Shown piece after piece: positions 1-8,768 of a DNA stretch of 34,768 nt (position 1 is its first letter; each line of letters opens with the position of its first letter). The translations under genes were made by a program, and so were the position numbers. Location: assembly GCF_000691865.1 (NCBI RefSeq), contig NZ_JMIO01000001.1, positions 1 through 34,768 of the forward strand, written 5' to 3'. Origin of the DNA: Methanoculleus sp. MH98A (GTDB lineage: Archaea > Halobacteriota > Methanomicrobia > Methanomicrobiales > Methanoculleaceae). Below the pieces are notes generated by a model. The model made no database searches. It worked only from the letters and a program-made list of their open reading frames with translations, and had not been told where the DNA came from.

Positions 1-972
1 ATTGATGCCGGATGCCGGGTGAGCACACAGGTGGACCATGTCTTCGGGAAACGGCCACCGGAACGTCATCCCTGTATCGTATCGGAAAACCGGATCGATA
101 TCGCCATTTAATGCCATATTGACCAGCAGAACCGGGAAATTAACGCCGGAGGCGATAGATAGATCGAGAGACCCCCAGAACTTCGGATTGATCTCCATCA
201 ACTTGAACACGCCATCCCGGTTGTCTTTCTTAAATTCGACCATGGCTACCCCGTGCCACCGTAGTGATTCGAGCAGTTTCAGGCCGATTCTTTTCACTTC
301 TTCGTCGTAGATGCTCTCCGCACAGGTGCTGGGCCCCCCGGTGACGGGGAATTCCCGTTTTCGCCTGTGCATGAAGTATGCTCTCACCTTGCCATGGTTG
401 AAGAGGCCGAAGAATCCGTACCCCGCTCCCGGAATATATTCCTGCAGCAGATACCCGGTGAGATCGAGGCGCTCAAACTCCTGTGGGGAGTCGATATAGC
501 GGATTTTACCGGATCCGTACGGATCCTTTGCCACGACGGGAAACCCGGTGACATCCTCGACCGACACATATTCACCGGGAACGGGAACATCGAGAGTCGA
601 CGCAAACCGGATCGTCTTTTGCTTATTGCACGCAACCTGCATCGGCTCATACTCCGCCACGGGAATCCTGGCGAAAGGGAGCAGTTCCTTCTTATGTCGG
701 GAGATTGCAACAGTGGAGAGATATCCGACCGGAACAAGGACGTCTACCGGGTTTTCCTGGATATAGTTCCCGATGAAGTCGATGAATTGTTCTTCATTGC
801 CGGGATCGGGGCACAGAGTGTTGTCATGGCAGTATCGTGAATAAAATGACACGGCTCCGGGATCGGGCGACATAGCTGTGACACGAAACCCTGCTCGCCC
901 CAGACTTCTCACCGCCCCCAGAGTGTGCGTATACGCGGCGTCGGTGATCAGCACCTTTACCTGTCGATCCAT
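1..972 (-). CDS. ATP-grasp superfamily enzyme (carboxylate-amine/thiol ligase-like), 3' end outside window
   Basis: The reading frame is open from an ATG at 970-972 to the window edge, giving 324 visible residues with no stop. The N-terminus (MDRQVKVLITDAAYTHTLGA) is a Rossmann-like pre-ATP-grasp segment. The middle holds the ATP-binding half with VVAKDPYGSGK and LLQEYIPGAGYGF. The C-terminal part carries VAMVEFKKD and LMEINPKFWGS, the acidic/Asn metal-ATP signature of ATP-grasp ligases of the COG3919/carbamoyl-phosphate-synthase-like type. Such enzymes join a carboxylate to an amine or other nucleophile through an acyl phosphate; the substrate cannot be read here. A purine-rich GAAGGGGGA lies just upstream of the ATG and supports this start. 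Members often sit in surface-polysaccharide or natural-product loci, but the neighbour on the other side is not visible. Family call firm, substrate unknown. Confidence 0.85.
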   Translation of the reverse strand, partial: MDRQVKVLITDAAYTHTLGAVRSLGRAGFRVTAMSPDPGAVSFYSRYCHDNTLCPDPGNEEQFIDFIGNYIQENPVDVLVPVGYLSTVAISRHKKELLPFARIPVAEYEPMQVACNKQKTIRFASTLDVPVPGEYVSVEDVTGFPVVAKDPYGSGKIRYIDSPQEFERLDLTGYLLQEYIPGAGYGFFGLFNHGKVRAYFMHRRKREFPVTGGPSTCAESIYDEEVKRIGLKLLESLRWHGVAMVEFKKDNRDGVFKLMEINPKFWGSLDLSIASGVNFPVLLVNMALNGDIDPVFRYDTGMTFRWPFPEDMVHLCAHPASGIN

Positions 973-1470
973 ATTCCCCCTTCATTTCCGTGTATACCAA
1001 CAGCAGGCGGGAACGTTCCCGCAGATCGCCCATGCTCTTCTCCCCTTTCCGTGCAGCAGGATTTAGTCGTGAGCCGATGACGAGGATGTGGCATGCACAA
1101 CAACGGTCAAAAAGATTTCTGCCGGGCAGGATTTGCACAAGAAATATCTCCTCAAGACGTATCAGGAGTATCTTCCTCTGATAAAGCCCTAAATTCACCG
1201 CTCCGGTGCGGCTTCATCGACGATTTAACAGCACACTATACGTCCTCGAACGTCGGATGCGCCGGACTACTCACTCTCGCGGGCGGCACAACTACGCCCG
1301 TACGAAGATGCGAGAATTCGCTCCGAACTCCATCGCATACCGGATTTACACGATTAACCCCGGCACAGAACCCATACCCCCGTTGTCCGGGCAGGAACGG
1401 GAACCCGGTGAGCCGGGTGCGACCGCACGTGAAAGTGAACAGTATATACTCCCGGAGAGGAAAGGGATGT
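973..1470. other. Gene-poor intergenic stretch between divergent genes
   Basis: About 500 bp separates the divergently transcribed ATP-grasp and methyltransferase genes. Open frames here have no recognisable domain and lack a matching start signal. The stretch holds a perfect 16-bp palindrome (1007-1022) and two small hairpins: CACCG-CTC-CGGTG near 1198-1210 and ACCCGG-TGAG-CCGGGT near 1405-1421. I see no RNA gene. Confidence 0.5.
1007..1022. promoter_or_regulatory. Perfect 16-bp palindrome upstream of the ATP-grasp gene
   Basis: GCGGGAACGTTCCCGC is fully self-complementary and lies 35 nt upstream of the ATP-grasp start codon, about where an operator or core promoter would be. It resembles a site for a dimeric repressor. 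No regulator gene is adjacent, so the role is inference. Confidence 0.35.
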
Positions 1471-2310
1471 ATGCACCGGATCATCGACTGGAACGAGCTC
1501 TGGAAGGCGCTTCACGCGGGCTCGTCCGAACGTGCCGAAAAAGACCGCGATCCTGCCGCCCACTGGGACAAACGCGCCGCCGCCTACCGGCGGATCACCC
1601 AGGACGAGAAGAAAGCGACCGAACATGAACTCGCGATCCTGGACGTACGATCCGGCGACACCGTGCTCGATATGGGTGCCGGGACAGGGAGGCTGGCCGT
1701 GCCGGTTGCCCGGACCGCCGCCCACGTGACGGCCCTCGACCCCTCGGAGGGCATGCTCTCCGTCCTCCGGGAGCGGATGGCGGAAGAGGGGCTCACGAAC
1801 TACTCCACGGTCACGATGCGGTGGGAGGATACGGTGATCGGGAAGGATATCGAGCCGCACGACGTCGTCGTCGCGGCGTTCTCGCTCGGGTTCTACGACC
1901 TCGCCGCCGCCCTCGAAAAACTCGACGCCGCGGCCCGCCGGGCGGTCTACCTCTTCTGGCACGCGGGAGAGTGGCGGAACCCCGACGAGATGGCGCTCTA
2001 TAGGGCGGTCTTTGGGGAGGCGGCGACCATGCAGAAGGGCTACCCGGACTACATCTACCCCGTCAACGTCCTCCACGACGCCGGGATCTACCCGAACGTC
2101 ACGATATACCGTGCCGTCTGGGACGCGGTCTACGACTCCCCCGAAGAGGCCGTCAGGACCTGGGCGGCGATGCACAACCCCGGGATGGAGGACATCGCCC
2201 CCGTCAGGGATTACTTCACCCGGGCGCTCCGCAAAAACGAGTCGGGGAAGTACGTCGAGACGACGGTGCGGCCGACCGCGGCGATCTGGTGGGAAAAAAC
2301 GAACGGTTAG
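1471..2310 (+). CDS. Class I SAM-dependent methyltransferase
   Basis: This is a 279-residue Rossmann-fold methyltransferase. Motif I (VLDMGAGTGRLAVPVA) is at about residues 65-80, followed by the acidic end of strand 2 in VTALDPSEGML near 86-96, which should bind the ribose hydroxyls of SAM. The N-terminal helix region (about 30-55) contains HWDKRAAAYRR, common in small-molecule methyltransferases. The C-terminal half (FWHAGEWRNPDEM, YPDYIYPVNVLHDAGIYPN) is probably the substrate cap. The ATG at 1471 is chosen because the purine-rich GGAGAGGAAAGGG ends just before it and homology-like sequence starts there; the frame stays open further upstream but is featureless. The gene is followed by a strong hairpin and seems to be transcribed alone. 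Acceptor substrate unknown. Confidence 0.85.
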   Translation: MHRIIDWNELWKALHAGSSERAEKDRDPAAHWDKRAAAYRRITQDEKKATEHELAILDVRSGDTVLDMGAGTGRLAVPVARTAAHVTALDPSEGMLSVLRERMAEEGLTNYSTVTMRWEDTVIGKDIEPHDVVVAAFSLGFYDLAAALEKLDAAARRAVYLFWHAGEWRNPDEMALYRAVFGEAATMQKGYPDYIYPVNVLHDAGIYPNVTIYRAVWDAVYDSPEEAVRTWAAMHNPGMEDIAPVRDYFTRALRKNESGKYVETTVRPTAAIWWEKTNG

Positions 2311-2349
2311 CGAATACACCGTAGCAGCCCGGCAGGATGCAGCCATCCG

Positions 2350-2374
2350 TTCCGGAGAAGCGCCGTCTCCGGAA
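2350..2374 (+). terminator. GC-rich hairpin followed by A5 between methyltransferase and pstS
   Basis: TTCCGGAG and CTCCGGAA form a perfect 8-bp stem around a 9-nt loop, 40 nt after the methyltransferase stop and about 55 nt before the pstS TATA element. It could end or stabilise the upstream mRNA, or act as a protein-binding site for pst control. No T-run follows on the + strand, so intrinsic termination is uncertain. Confidence 0.4.
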
Positions 2375-2427
2375 AAACAATACTGCTATTGTGATTATGG
2401 AGTCCCCTATATCCGACGTCGAGAACC

Positions 2428-2435
2428 AATATACC
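2428..2435 (+). promoter_or_regulatory. TATA box of the pst operon
   Basis: AATATACC is centred about 26 nt upstream of the pstS ATG. No Shine-Dalgarno sequence precedes the ATG, which suggests a leaderless mRNA starting at or next to the start codon. Confidence 0.55.
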
Positions 2436-2457
2436 TTTTCGTATTCTCGTTCATACC

Positions 2458-3315
2458 ATGACAGGAAAAAGTCTGTCTGGTGCGACCACGGTTGCCGTCG
2501 CCGGCATCCTCGTGGCATTCCTGGTGGCGGCCGGGTGTGTCGGCGGCCAGCCGTCCGATTCTTCGGGATCACAACAGATCACGGTAACGGGCTCGACGAC
2601 GGTGCTGCCCATCGCCGAAAAAGCGAGGGAAGCGTTCGAAGAGAGCCATGCCTCTGCCGGGATCATGGTGAGCGGGGGCGGCTCAAGCGTCGGGATCAAA
2701 GCCGTCGGCGAGGGGACCGCGGATATCGGCATGACCTCGCGCGACCTCAAACCCGAAGAGGCCGCGGGTTACCCCGGTATCGTCAGGCACCACGTCGCCG
2801 ATGACGCGATCCTCCTCATCGTTCACCCGGGAAACACCGTCGACCGCCTCACGCTTGATGAGGTGCGGGGCATCTACAACGGCACCTGCACGAACTGGAA
2901 CCAGGTGGGCGGCCCTGATACGCAGATCGTCGTCGTCGGGAGAGACAGTGCCTCGGGGACGCGGGAGTTCTTCTCGGAATACGTGCTGGAGAGCGAGGAC
3001 TTCGTCAAAACGCAGGAGGAGTTCAACTCGAACGGCGGGATCCAGCAGAAGGTATCGCGGACTCCCGGCGCAATCGGCTACGTCGGCCTCGGCTACACCG
3101 AAGGCGTGAAGGCGCTCGCGCTGGACGTCGACGGGACCGCCGTCGAGCCCACGCTCGAGAAGATCAAGAGCAAACACTACCCGATCAGCCGGCCGCTCTA
3201 CATGCTGACGAACGGAGAGCCGGACGGTCTCGCGCGGCAGTACCTCGACTTCATCATGAGCGGGGAAGGCCAGGAGATCGTGGCGAGCGTCGATTACATC
3301 CCGGTGCAGGGGTGA
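2458..3315 (+). CDS. pstS: Phosphate ABC transporter substrate-binding lipoprotein PstS
   Basis: The 285-residue precursor begins with a hydrophobic signal (GILVAFLVAAGCVGG) whose VAAGC looks like a lipobox, so the protein is probably anchored by the Cys near residue 25 on the outer face of the membrane. The mature part is a PBP-like domain of the PstS family. TVTGSTTVLPIAE near residues 42-54 is the first phosphate-binding loop. GGGSSVGIKAVGEGTADIG (about 73-91) and GRDSASGTREFF (about 160-171) are the second and third. The Ser, Thr, Arg and Asp residues that bind the phosphate oxygens are present. It is the first gene of pstS-pstCA-pstB-phoU, with pstCA starting 32 nt downstream. It delivers phosphate to the fused permease. 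The ATG is supported by the TATA spacing rather than an SD. Confidence 0.95.
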   Translation: MTGKSLSGATTVAVAGILVAFLVAAGCVGGQPSDSSGSQQITVTGSTTVLPIAEKAREAFEESHASAGIMVSGGGSSVGIKAVGEGTADIGMTSRDLKPEEAAGYPGIVRHHVADDAILLIVHPGNTVDRLTLDEVRGIYNGTCTNWNQVGGPDTQIVVVGRDSASGTREFFSEYVLESEDFVKTQEEFNSNGGIQQKVSRTPGAIGYVGLGYTEGVKALALDVDGTAVEPTLEKIKSKHYPISRPLYMLTNGEPDGLARQYLDFIMSGEGQEIVASVDYIPVQG

Positions 3316-3347
3316 CCCCGCCTCTCTTTTGATCGACCGGAGCGAAC

Positions 3348-5240
3348 ATGAAGAAAGAACAGGCTGCACCGGTTCCGTTCCGGGGCTTCGGGCGGTTCCG
3401 GCGACCCGAAGCCGGGATCGATCCCTCCTCTGCCGGGGCAACGAGGCAGCTCGTCGACAAAATCGTCGGCAAACTCCTCTTCCTCGTCGCGCTCTTCGCG
3501 ATCATCACCGTCTTCTTCATCATCGTCTTCCTGCTCCGCGACGGATACCAGATCGTTCTCGAGACCGGCGTATGGTCATTCTTGACCGGGCCGGACTGGA
3601 ACCCGGCGGGATACAATCCGGCTTACGGCGCATTGCCGCTCATCGTCGGGACCGTCCTGGTGACGGCGCTCGCGATGGTCATCGCCGTCCCCCTCAGCAT
3701 CGGTACGGCCATCTACATCGCGGAGATCGCCGGCCCCCGGACACGGGAGGTGATCAAACCGGCCGTCGAACTGCTGGCCGGCATCCCTTCCGTCGTCTAC
3801 GGGTTCTTCGGCCTGATCCTCCTGACCGACTGGATCCGCATCGCCTTCGACCAGCCGTCGGGATCGAGCTGGCTCGCGGGCTCGATCCTCCTCGCGATCA
3901 TGGCCATCCCGACGATCACGAGCGTCGCCGAGGACGCCATCGGTTCGGTTCCCCGTGAGTTCAGGGAAGGCAGCCTCGCTCTCGGGGCGACCCACTGGCA
4001 GACGATCCGGATGGTCGTCGTGCCCGGTGCGCTCTCCGGTATCGGCGCGGCGATCATCCTCGGGATGGGGCGTGCCATCGGCGAGACGATGGCGGTGCTC
4101 ATGGTCACGGGGAACGCCGCCGTCATCCCGGACCCGATAACCGACGTCTTTTCTCCCGTGCGGACGCTGACCGGGACGCTTGGAATCGAGATGGGCGAGG
4201 TCGCGTTCGGGAGCCTGCACTACCACGCGCTCTTCGGCGTCGCGGTGGTTCTGCTCGTCATCACGCTCGTCGTCAACAGCGCGGCAAGGCTCATCGTCAG
4301 CCGGATGCAGGGGACGGCACGGCCCGGGCCGCATCGGGCGCTCACAGCGGTGGCCTCGCGCATAACCCACGCCGCATCGGCGCCGTTCGGGAGAGTCGTC
4401 CCCCCGCGGACCTCGCAGCGAGGTGCGTTTCTCCTGATGTCGCTCTCGGTCGCGATCGTGCTCGCGGCACTCGGGGTGATCCTCGCGGAGATCGTCGTCA
4501 ACGGTGCTGGGGCGATCACCTGGGAGTTCCTGACCGGGACCCCGAGCGACCTCGGGAGAGAAGGCGGGATCTTCCCCGCGATCGCCGGGACGCTCTACCT
4601 CGTGGGAGGAGCCCTCGCCATCGCCCTTCCGCTCGGGATCGCGACCGCAGTCTATCTCATCGAGTACACGGGCGACGGGCCGTTGACGCGGAGTATCCGT
4701 GCGGCGGTGGACCTGCTGAACGGGACGCCGTCCATCGTCTTCGGGCTGTTCGGGTTTGCCTTCCTCGTCCTCTTCATGGGCTTTGGGGTCTCGATGATCG
4801 CCGGGCAGATCACCCTCGGGCTGATGATTCTTCCCACAATCATACGGACGACCGAAGAGTCGCTCCGGTCGATCCCCGGCTCCCTCAGGGAAGGAAGTTA
4901 CGCTCTCGGGGCGACGAAGTGGCAGACGATCTCGCGGGTCGTCCTCCCCCCGGCGCTCCCCGGGATCCTCACCGGAGCGATCCTCTCCATCGGGCGCGCC
5001 GCAGGCGAAACGGCGCCCATCATGTTCACTGCAGTGATCTTCAGCAGCAGACACCTCCCGTCGTCGCTCACGGAGCCGGTGATGGCGCTTCCCTACCACC
5101 TCTTCATCCTCACCACGAGCGTCCCGGGGGCGTCCGCGCAGAAGTTCGGGACGGCTTTCGTGCTCCTGCTGCTGGTGCTCTCGATCTATCTCGCCGCAAT
5201 CCTCGTCCGGCGGCGATACAACCACGCGAAGGTGATGTAG
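3348..5240 (+). CDS. Fused phosphate ABC transporter permease PstC-PstA
   Basis: One uninterrupted 630-residue frame contains both permease subunits. The N-terminal half (about residues 30-325) is PstC-like, with a cytosolic lead, membrane segment [19 protein letters not shown] and the coupling-loop motif [19 protein letters not shown] hydrophilic linker rich in Arg, Ala and Pro follows (about 325-365). The C-terminal half (about 365-630) is PstA-like, with [20 protein letters not shown] as its own EAA-type coupling loop. Each half has about six membrane segments and a [10 protein letters not shown] or YNPAYGALP-type entry to the permease core. Known Pst systems use separate PstC and PstA chains that dimerise; here they would form an intramolecular pair over two PstB ATPases. 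GGAG precedes the ATG by 6 nt. pstB follows after 2 nt. No interruption is seen between the halves. Confidence 0.93.
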   Translation: MKKEQAAPVPFRGFGRFRRPEAGIDPSSAGATRQLVDKIVGKLLFLVALFAIITVFFIIVFLLRDGYQIVLETGVWSFLTGPDWNPAGYNPAYGALPLIVGTVLVTALAMVIAVPLSIGTAIYIAEIAGPRTREVIKPAVELLAGIPSVVYGFFGLILLTDWIRIAFDQPSGSSWLAGSILLAIMAIPTITSVAEDAIGSVPREFREGSLALGATHWQTIRMVVVPGALSGIGAAIILGMGRAIGETMAVLMVTGNAAVIPDPITDVFSPVRTLTGTLGIEMGEVAFGSLHYHALFGVAVVLLVITLVVNSAARLIVSRMQGTARPGPHRALTAVASRITHAASAPFGRVVPPRTSQRGAFLLMSLSVAIVLAALGVILAEIVVNGAGAITWEFLTGTPSDLGREGGIFPAIAGTLYLVGGALAIALPLGIATAVYLIEYTGDGPLTRSIRAAVDLLNGTPSIVFGLFGFAFLVLFMGFGVSMIAGQITLGLMILPTIIRTTEESLRSIPGSLREGSYALGATKWQTISRVVLPPALPGILTGAILSIGRAAGETAPIMFTAVIFSSRHLPSSLTEPVMALPYHLFILTTSVPGASAQKFGTAFVLLLLVLSIYLAAILVRRRYNHAKVM

Positions 5241-5242
5241 AA

Positions 5243-6004
5243 ATGGACAATTCCACAATTCTCGAGACAAGAGACCTCAACCTCTGGTACGGGCAGAAAC
5301 ACGCCCTCATCGACATCACGGTCCGCATCCCGAAGAAGACGGTCACGGCGCTCATCGGGCCGTCGGGATGCGGGAAGTCGACCCTGCTCCGGTGCTGCAA
5401 CCGGATGAACGATCTCATCGATTCGTCGAGGATCACCGGGAACGTCCTCTTCAACGGGGAAGACATCTACGACGGCCATGCGGACGCGTATGCAGTCCGC
5501 GAAAAGATCGGCATGGTCTTTCAGAAACCGAACCCCTTCCCAAAGAGCATCTACGAGAACGTCGCTTACGGCCCCCGCATTCACGGGGTGCGGGAGAAGG
5601 GTGCGCTCGACCGTATCGTCGAGGAGAGCCTGAAGGGCGCAGCGCTCTGGGACGAGGTGAAAGACCGGCTCCATGAACCGGCGCTCGCCCTCTCGGGCGG
5701 GCAGCAGCAGAGGCTCTGCATCGCACGGTCCCTCGCGGTCGAACCCGAGGTGATCCTGATGGACGAACCCTGTTCCGCCCTCGACCCCATCGCCACAGGA
5801 AAGATCGAGGACCTCATCATCCGGCTTGCCCGGAACTACACCGTCGTCATCGTCACGCACAACATGCAGCAGGCGGCGCGGGTCAGCGAATACACCGGGT
5901 TCATGTACATGGGAGAACTGATCGAGTTCGACGAAACCTCGCGGATCTTCGAAGATCCCGGCGAAGAACTGACGGAGAACTACATCACCGGACGATTCGG
6001 GTAG
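5243..6004 (+). CDS. pstB: Phosphate ABC transporter ATP-binding protein PstB
   Basis: This 253-residue ABC ATPase has all expected motifs. Walker A is GPSGCGKST near residue 37, the Q-loop is in [18 protein letters not shown], the signature is LSGGQQQR, Walker B is VILMDEP, and the switch His is in [14 protein letters not shown]. The QKPNPFP and MYMGELIE segments are typical of PstB and separate it from other importer ATPases. It should hydrolyse ATP to drive phosphate import through the fused PstCA permease. The ATG lies 2 nt after the pstCA stop, and GGTGAT at the end of pstCA serves as ribosome binding site, so the two are translationally coupled. The length matches the family. Confidence 0.96.
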   Translation: MDNSTILETRDLNLWYGQKHALIDITVRIPKKTVTALIGPSGCGKSTLLRCCNRMNDLIDSSRITGNVLFNGEDIYDGHADAYAVREKIGMVFQKPNPFPKSIYENVAYGPRIHGVREKGALDRIVEESLKGAALWDEVKDRLHEPALALSGGQQQRLCIARSLAVEPEVILMDEPCSALDPIATGKIEDLIIRLARNYTVVIVTHNMQQAARVSEYTGFMYMGELIEFDETSRIFEDPGEELTENYITGRFG

Positions 6005-6009
6005 ATACA

Positions 6010-6660
6010 ATGGCAGAGAAATTTCATGCGGAACTTGCGTCCCTGAAAGAGGACGTCCTCGCGATGGGCTGCCTCGCACGCGACATGCTGCATCGGTCGG
6101 CGGAAGCGCTCCGGACCCGGGACGCGGCGCTGATCGAGTCGGTCGCCCGGGACAAGCAGAGGATCGCGGACCAGGATCACGAGATCGAACAGAAGTGCCT
6201 GAGGCTCATCGCACTCTATCAGCCGATGGCAAAGGACCTGCGGACGATTGCAGCCTCGCTGAAGACGATCACCTACCTCTACCGCATCGGGCGCTACGGC
6301 AAAGACATCGCCGCCGTCGTGCCCGAACTCGCCGACGCGCCGCACGCAGGAGGTCTCATAGGGATTCCCCGTATGGCGGGTATCGTCGAGGGGATGATCG
6401 CGGACGCGCTGGTCGCCTTCGAACGCGAAGACCTCACTGCGATACGCGGCATCGAAGAGAGGGAGGAGGCGGTCGACGCCCTCAGGTATTCCATACTCCG
6501 CGAATGCCTCGCCTGCATGACGGAGAACCCGGAGACGATCGCGAGGTGTACGAACTACATCATGATCGCCCGGTACCTCGAACGGTGCGGCGACTATGCC
6601 TGCAAGATCGCGGAGAAGGCGCACTACATGGTGACGGGGGAACGGGTCGAGATCCGGTGA
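6010..6660 (+). CDS. phoU: Phosphate transport regulator PhoU
   Basis: The 216-residue, all-helical protein begins MAEKFHAELASLKEDVLAMG, the typical PhoU opening. It holds the two repeated three-helix bundles of the family, about residues 8-100 and 115-212. Conserved acidic metal-site residues occur around DQDHEIEQKCLRLIALYQPM in the first repeat and RYLERCGDYACKIAEKAHYM in the second. PhoU restrains the Pst transporter and, in bacteria, the PhoR kinase. No two-component pair is visible here, so direct control of PstB/PstCA is the simpler reading. The gene starts 5 nt after pstB and is the last gene of the operon. A T6 run 60 nt downstream may end the transcript. Confidence 0.95.
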   Translation: MAEKFHAELASLKEDVLAMGCLARDMLHRSAEALRTRDAALIESVARDKQRIADQDHEIEQKCLRLIALYQPMAKDLRTIAASLKTITYLYRIGRYGKDIAAVVPELADAPHAGGLIGIPRMAGIVEGMIADALVAFEREDLTAIRGIEEREEAVDALRYSILRECLACMTENPETIARCTNYIMIARYLERCGDYACKIAEKAHYMVTGERVEIR

Positions 6661-6723
6661 ACGGTCCGGTGGTAAGAGCAGGCCGAAACCGCCGTGGATA
6701 GGGCGAAGACCCCCACAGGCCAT

Positions 6724-6731
6724 TTTTTATA
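6724..6731 (+). promoter_or_regulatory. TATA box of the RNase II-family gene
   Basis: TTTTTATA lies about 27-29 nt upstream of the ATG at 6758 and no SD is present, which fits a leaderless transcript. The T-run overlaps the TATA box and could also end phoU transcription. Confidence 0.6.
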
Positions 6732-6757
6732 CCCGTAAACGAATCACTCAAGCAGAG

Positions 6758-8224
6758 ATGCAGAACCAGCAGCCCGTCAACCTCAAGGGCATCGCGTGGA
6801 CGGCGATGCAGCAGTACGGTTTTATCCCCGGGTTCCCGCCGTCCGTCCTCCGCGAGGTCGAGGGGCTCGACGCAAAGGTCTTCCCGGAGACCCTCGACGA
6901 CCCCCGCGACCTCCGCTCGCTTTTCTGGTCCTCGATCGACAACCACGACTCACAGGATCTCGACCAGATCGAAGTCTGCGAAGAAGGGCCGGACGGGGAG
7001 ATCCTGGTCCGGGTCGCCATCGCCGACGTCGACGTCTACGTCCCGAAAGACTCGGAGACCGACCGGCGCGCCGCCCACAACGGAACCTCGGTCTACACCG
7101 GCGTTACGACCTTCCCGATGCTCCCCGACCGCCTCTCTGCGGGCATCACCTCGCTCCTGCCCGGCCGCGACCGGATGGCGGTCGTCATCGAGTACACCGT
7201 TCTTCCGGACGGGAGCACGGTACCCGGCGACGTCTACCGGGCAATTGTTGCGAACCGGGCAAAACTCGTCTACGAGGAGGTCGGCGACTGGCTGGAAGGG
7301 AAAGGACCCGTTCCGGGGGGGGTCGCGGAGATGCCGGGTCTCGCGGAGCAGATCCTCCTCCAGGACGAGGCCGCGGTGCGGATGAGGAAGCGCCGGACGG
7401 AGGGGGGGGCGCTCGCCCTCGAGACGATCGAGGCCGAACCGCTCGTCGAGGAGAACCGGGTCCTGGGGCTCGTCATCCAGGAGCAGAACCGCGCCCGGTG
7501 CCTGATCGAGGAGTTCATGGTCGCGGCGAACGGAACCCTGACAACGTTCCTGGACGCCGCCGATCTCCCCATGATCCACCGGGTCGTCCGCACCCCGAAG
7601 AACTGGGACGGGATCGTTGCCGAGGCTGCGGAGCGCGGCGAGAACCTTCCCGCCGAGCCGGACGCCGAAGCGCTCACCCGGTTCCTCATCCGGCAGAAAG
7701 CGGCCGATCCCGACCGCTTCCCCGACCTCTCGCTCACCGTGGTGAAACTGATGGGAGCGGGCGAGTACGTGGCGTTCCGGCCGGGCGACGAGCCGATAGG
7801 CCACTTCGCCCTCGCCGTCACCGACTACACCCACGGCACCGCCCCGAACCGGCGCTACGTCGACCTCATCATCCAGCGGCTGGTGAAATCCGTCGTCGAC
7901 GGCGAGCCCCATCCTTACACGCCGGCTGAACTCGAAGAACTCGCCGCACGGCTCACCGGCCGCGAGAAGGCGTCCCAGAAGGTCGAACGCTACGTCCGGA
8001 AGGCCGCAGCGGCCGTCCTCCTCCGGGAGAGGATCGGCGAGACGTTCGAGGCGTTCGTCACCGGCGCCTCGGAGAAGGGGACCTACGTCCGGCTGATCGA
8101 TCCGCCGGCCGAAGGAAGGGTCGTGCTGGGCGAGCAGGGGCTCAGGGTCGGCCAGAGGGTGCGCGTCCGCCTGATGGCGGCGGACCCCTACAAAGGCTTC
8201 ATCGACTTCGGGCGCACCCGGTGA
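6758..8224 (+). CDS. RNase II/RNase R family 3'-5' exoribonuclease (RNB domain)
   Basis: The 488-residue protein is a short member of the RNB family. The catalytic RNB domain fills about residues 45-400, and a C-terminal S1/OB-like segment (about 430-488, ending KGFIDFGRTR) should hold RNA. The metal-site block is SSIDNHDSQDLDQIEV. Compared with E. coli RNase II, three of the four active-site Asp are present, including the one equivalent to Asp209, while the Asp210 position is Gln. HGTAPNRRYVDLIIQRL matches the conserved C-terminal RNB motif where E. coli enzymes have YAHFTSPIRRYPDL. No N-terminal cold-shock domains are present. It should degrade single-stranded RNA processively in the cytoplasm. 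The gene is monocistronic with its own TATA box and start at the first ATG. Confidence 0.9.
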   Translation: MQNQQPVNLKGIAWTAMQQYGFIPGFPPSVLREVEGLDAKVFPETLDDPRDLRSLFWSSIDNHDSQDLDQIEVCEEGPDGEILVRVAIADVDVYVPKDSETDRRAAHNGTSVYTGVTTFPMLPDRLSAGITSLLPGRDRMAVVIEYTVLPDGSTVPGDVYRAIVANRAKLVYEEVGDWLEGKGPVPGGVAEMPGLAEQILLQDEAAVRMRKRRTEGGALALETIEAEPLVEENRVLGLVIQEQNRARCLIEEFMVAANGTLTTFLDAADLPMIHRVVRTPKNWDGIVAEAAERGENLPAEPDAEALTRFLIRQKAADPDRFPDLSLTVVKLMGAGEYVAFRPGDEPIGHFALAVTDYTHGTAPNRRYVDLIIQRLVKSVVDGEPHPYTPAELEELAARLTGREKASQKVERYVRKAAAAVLLRERIGETFEAFVTGASEKGTYVRLIDPPAEGRVVLGEQGLRVGQRVRVRLMAADPYKGFIDFGRTR

Positions 8225-8381
8225 GGGAGGCTCGTTGAAACCGGGAAATCCTCCTGGTTCATAGTGAAGATGCAAAAACGGTTAAGATCTTGAAATAAGG
8301 AAGAAGGGCGGCCTTGCGTTCATCCCGGGTTTTCACCCGCGGGAGTTCACGCTCTGCCGCCTTCAACCCCGGGGTAAAGCC

Positions 8382-8723
8382 TCAGAGAAGCCCCAGGATA
8401 CCGATGACGATCGCGATGACACCGATGATCGTCTGGAAGCCGCCCAGCCACGTGCCGAACTTCTCGAGATACTTACCGAGACCCGGGACCACGTGGAACG
8501 CACCGGTCAGGAGGATGACTCCTACCAGGAAGGCAACTATACCCTGCAGCGAGAAGATCCCCAGCAGTCCGAGGATCATCATGATGATCCCTATGATGAC
8601 CTGGAAACCGCCCAGGAACCTGCCTGCCTTCTCAAGGAAGCCCCCGAGCACGGGCAGAGCCCCTATAATTCCCGCACATAATACCAGTCCGCCGATTATG
8701 TTCATTATCGCGGTTATTGCCAC
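8382..8723 (-). CDS. Small membrane protein with internal duplication
   Basis: The 113-residue hydrophobic protein of unknown function has about four membrane segments. It contains two copies of one module. In the first (about 24-60) LPVLGGFLEKAGRFLGGFQV precedes the run IIGIIMMILGLLGIF. In the second (about 79-113) VPGLGKYLEKFGTWLGGFQT precedes IIGVIAIVIGILGLL. The amphipathic LEKxGxxLGGFQ segment may lie along the membrane surface. The start is GTG at 8721-8723, picked because GGAGGTGA sits 4 nt upstream, the strongest Shine-Dalgarno in the window. A TATA element lies about 40 nt upstream. The gene is alone, with adjacent genes in other orientations or far off. A structural or stress role is possible but not shown. 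Confidence 0.75.
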   Translation of the reverse strand: MAITAIMNIIGGLVLCAGIIGALPVLGGFLEKAGRFLGGFQVIIGIIMMILGLLGIFSLQGIVAFLVGVILLTGAFHVVPGLGKYLEKFGTWLGGFQTIIGVIAIVIGILGLL

Positions 8724-8759
8724 AATTTCACCTCCATTGCATCACGTTACAAAGTTAAG

Positions 8760-8768
8760 TTATAAATA
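8760..8768 (-). promoter_or_regulatory. TATA box of the small membrane protein gene
   Basis: On the minus strand TATTTATAA lies about 40 nt before the GTG start. That leaves room for a short leader carrying the GGAGGTGA ribosome binding site. Confidence 0.55.

Noticed and set aside
1093-1470. N-terminal extension of the methyltransferase upstream of the ATG at 1471
   Set aside because: The extension has no recognisable sequence, and a purine-rich ribosome binding site directly precedes 1471.
1354-2346. Long open frame on the minus strand across the methyltransferase
   Set aside because: Gly/Arg/Val-rich composition with no motif; a mirror of the GC-rich third positions of the real gene.
3576-5270. 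Very long minus-strand frame opposite pstCA
   Set aside because: Asp/Arg/Glu-rich low-complexity sequence caused by GC bias; the + strand has a clear permease.
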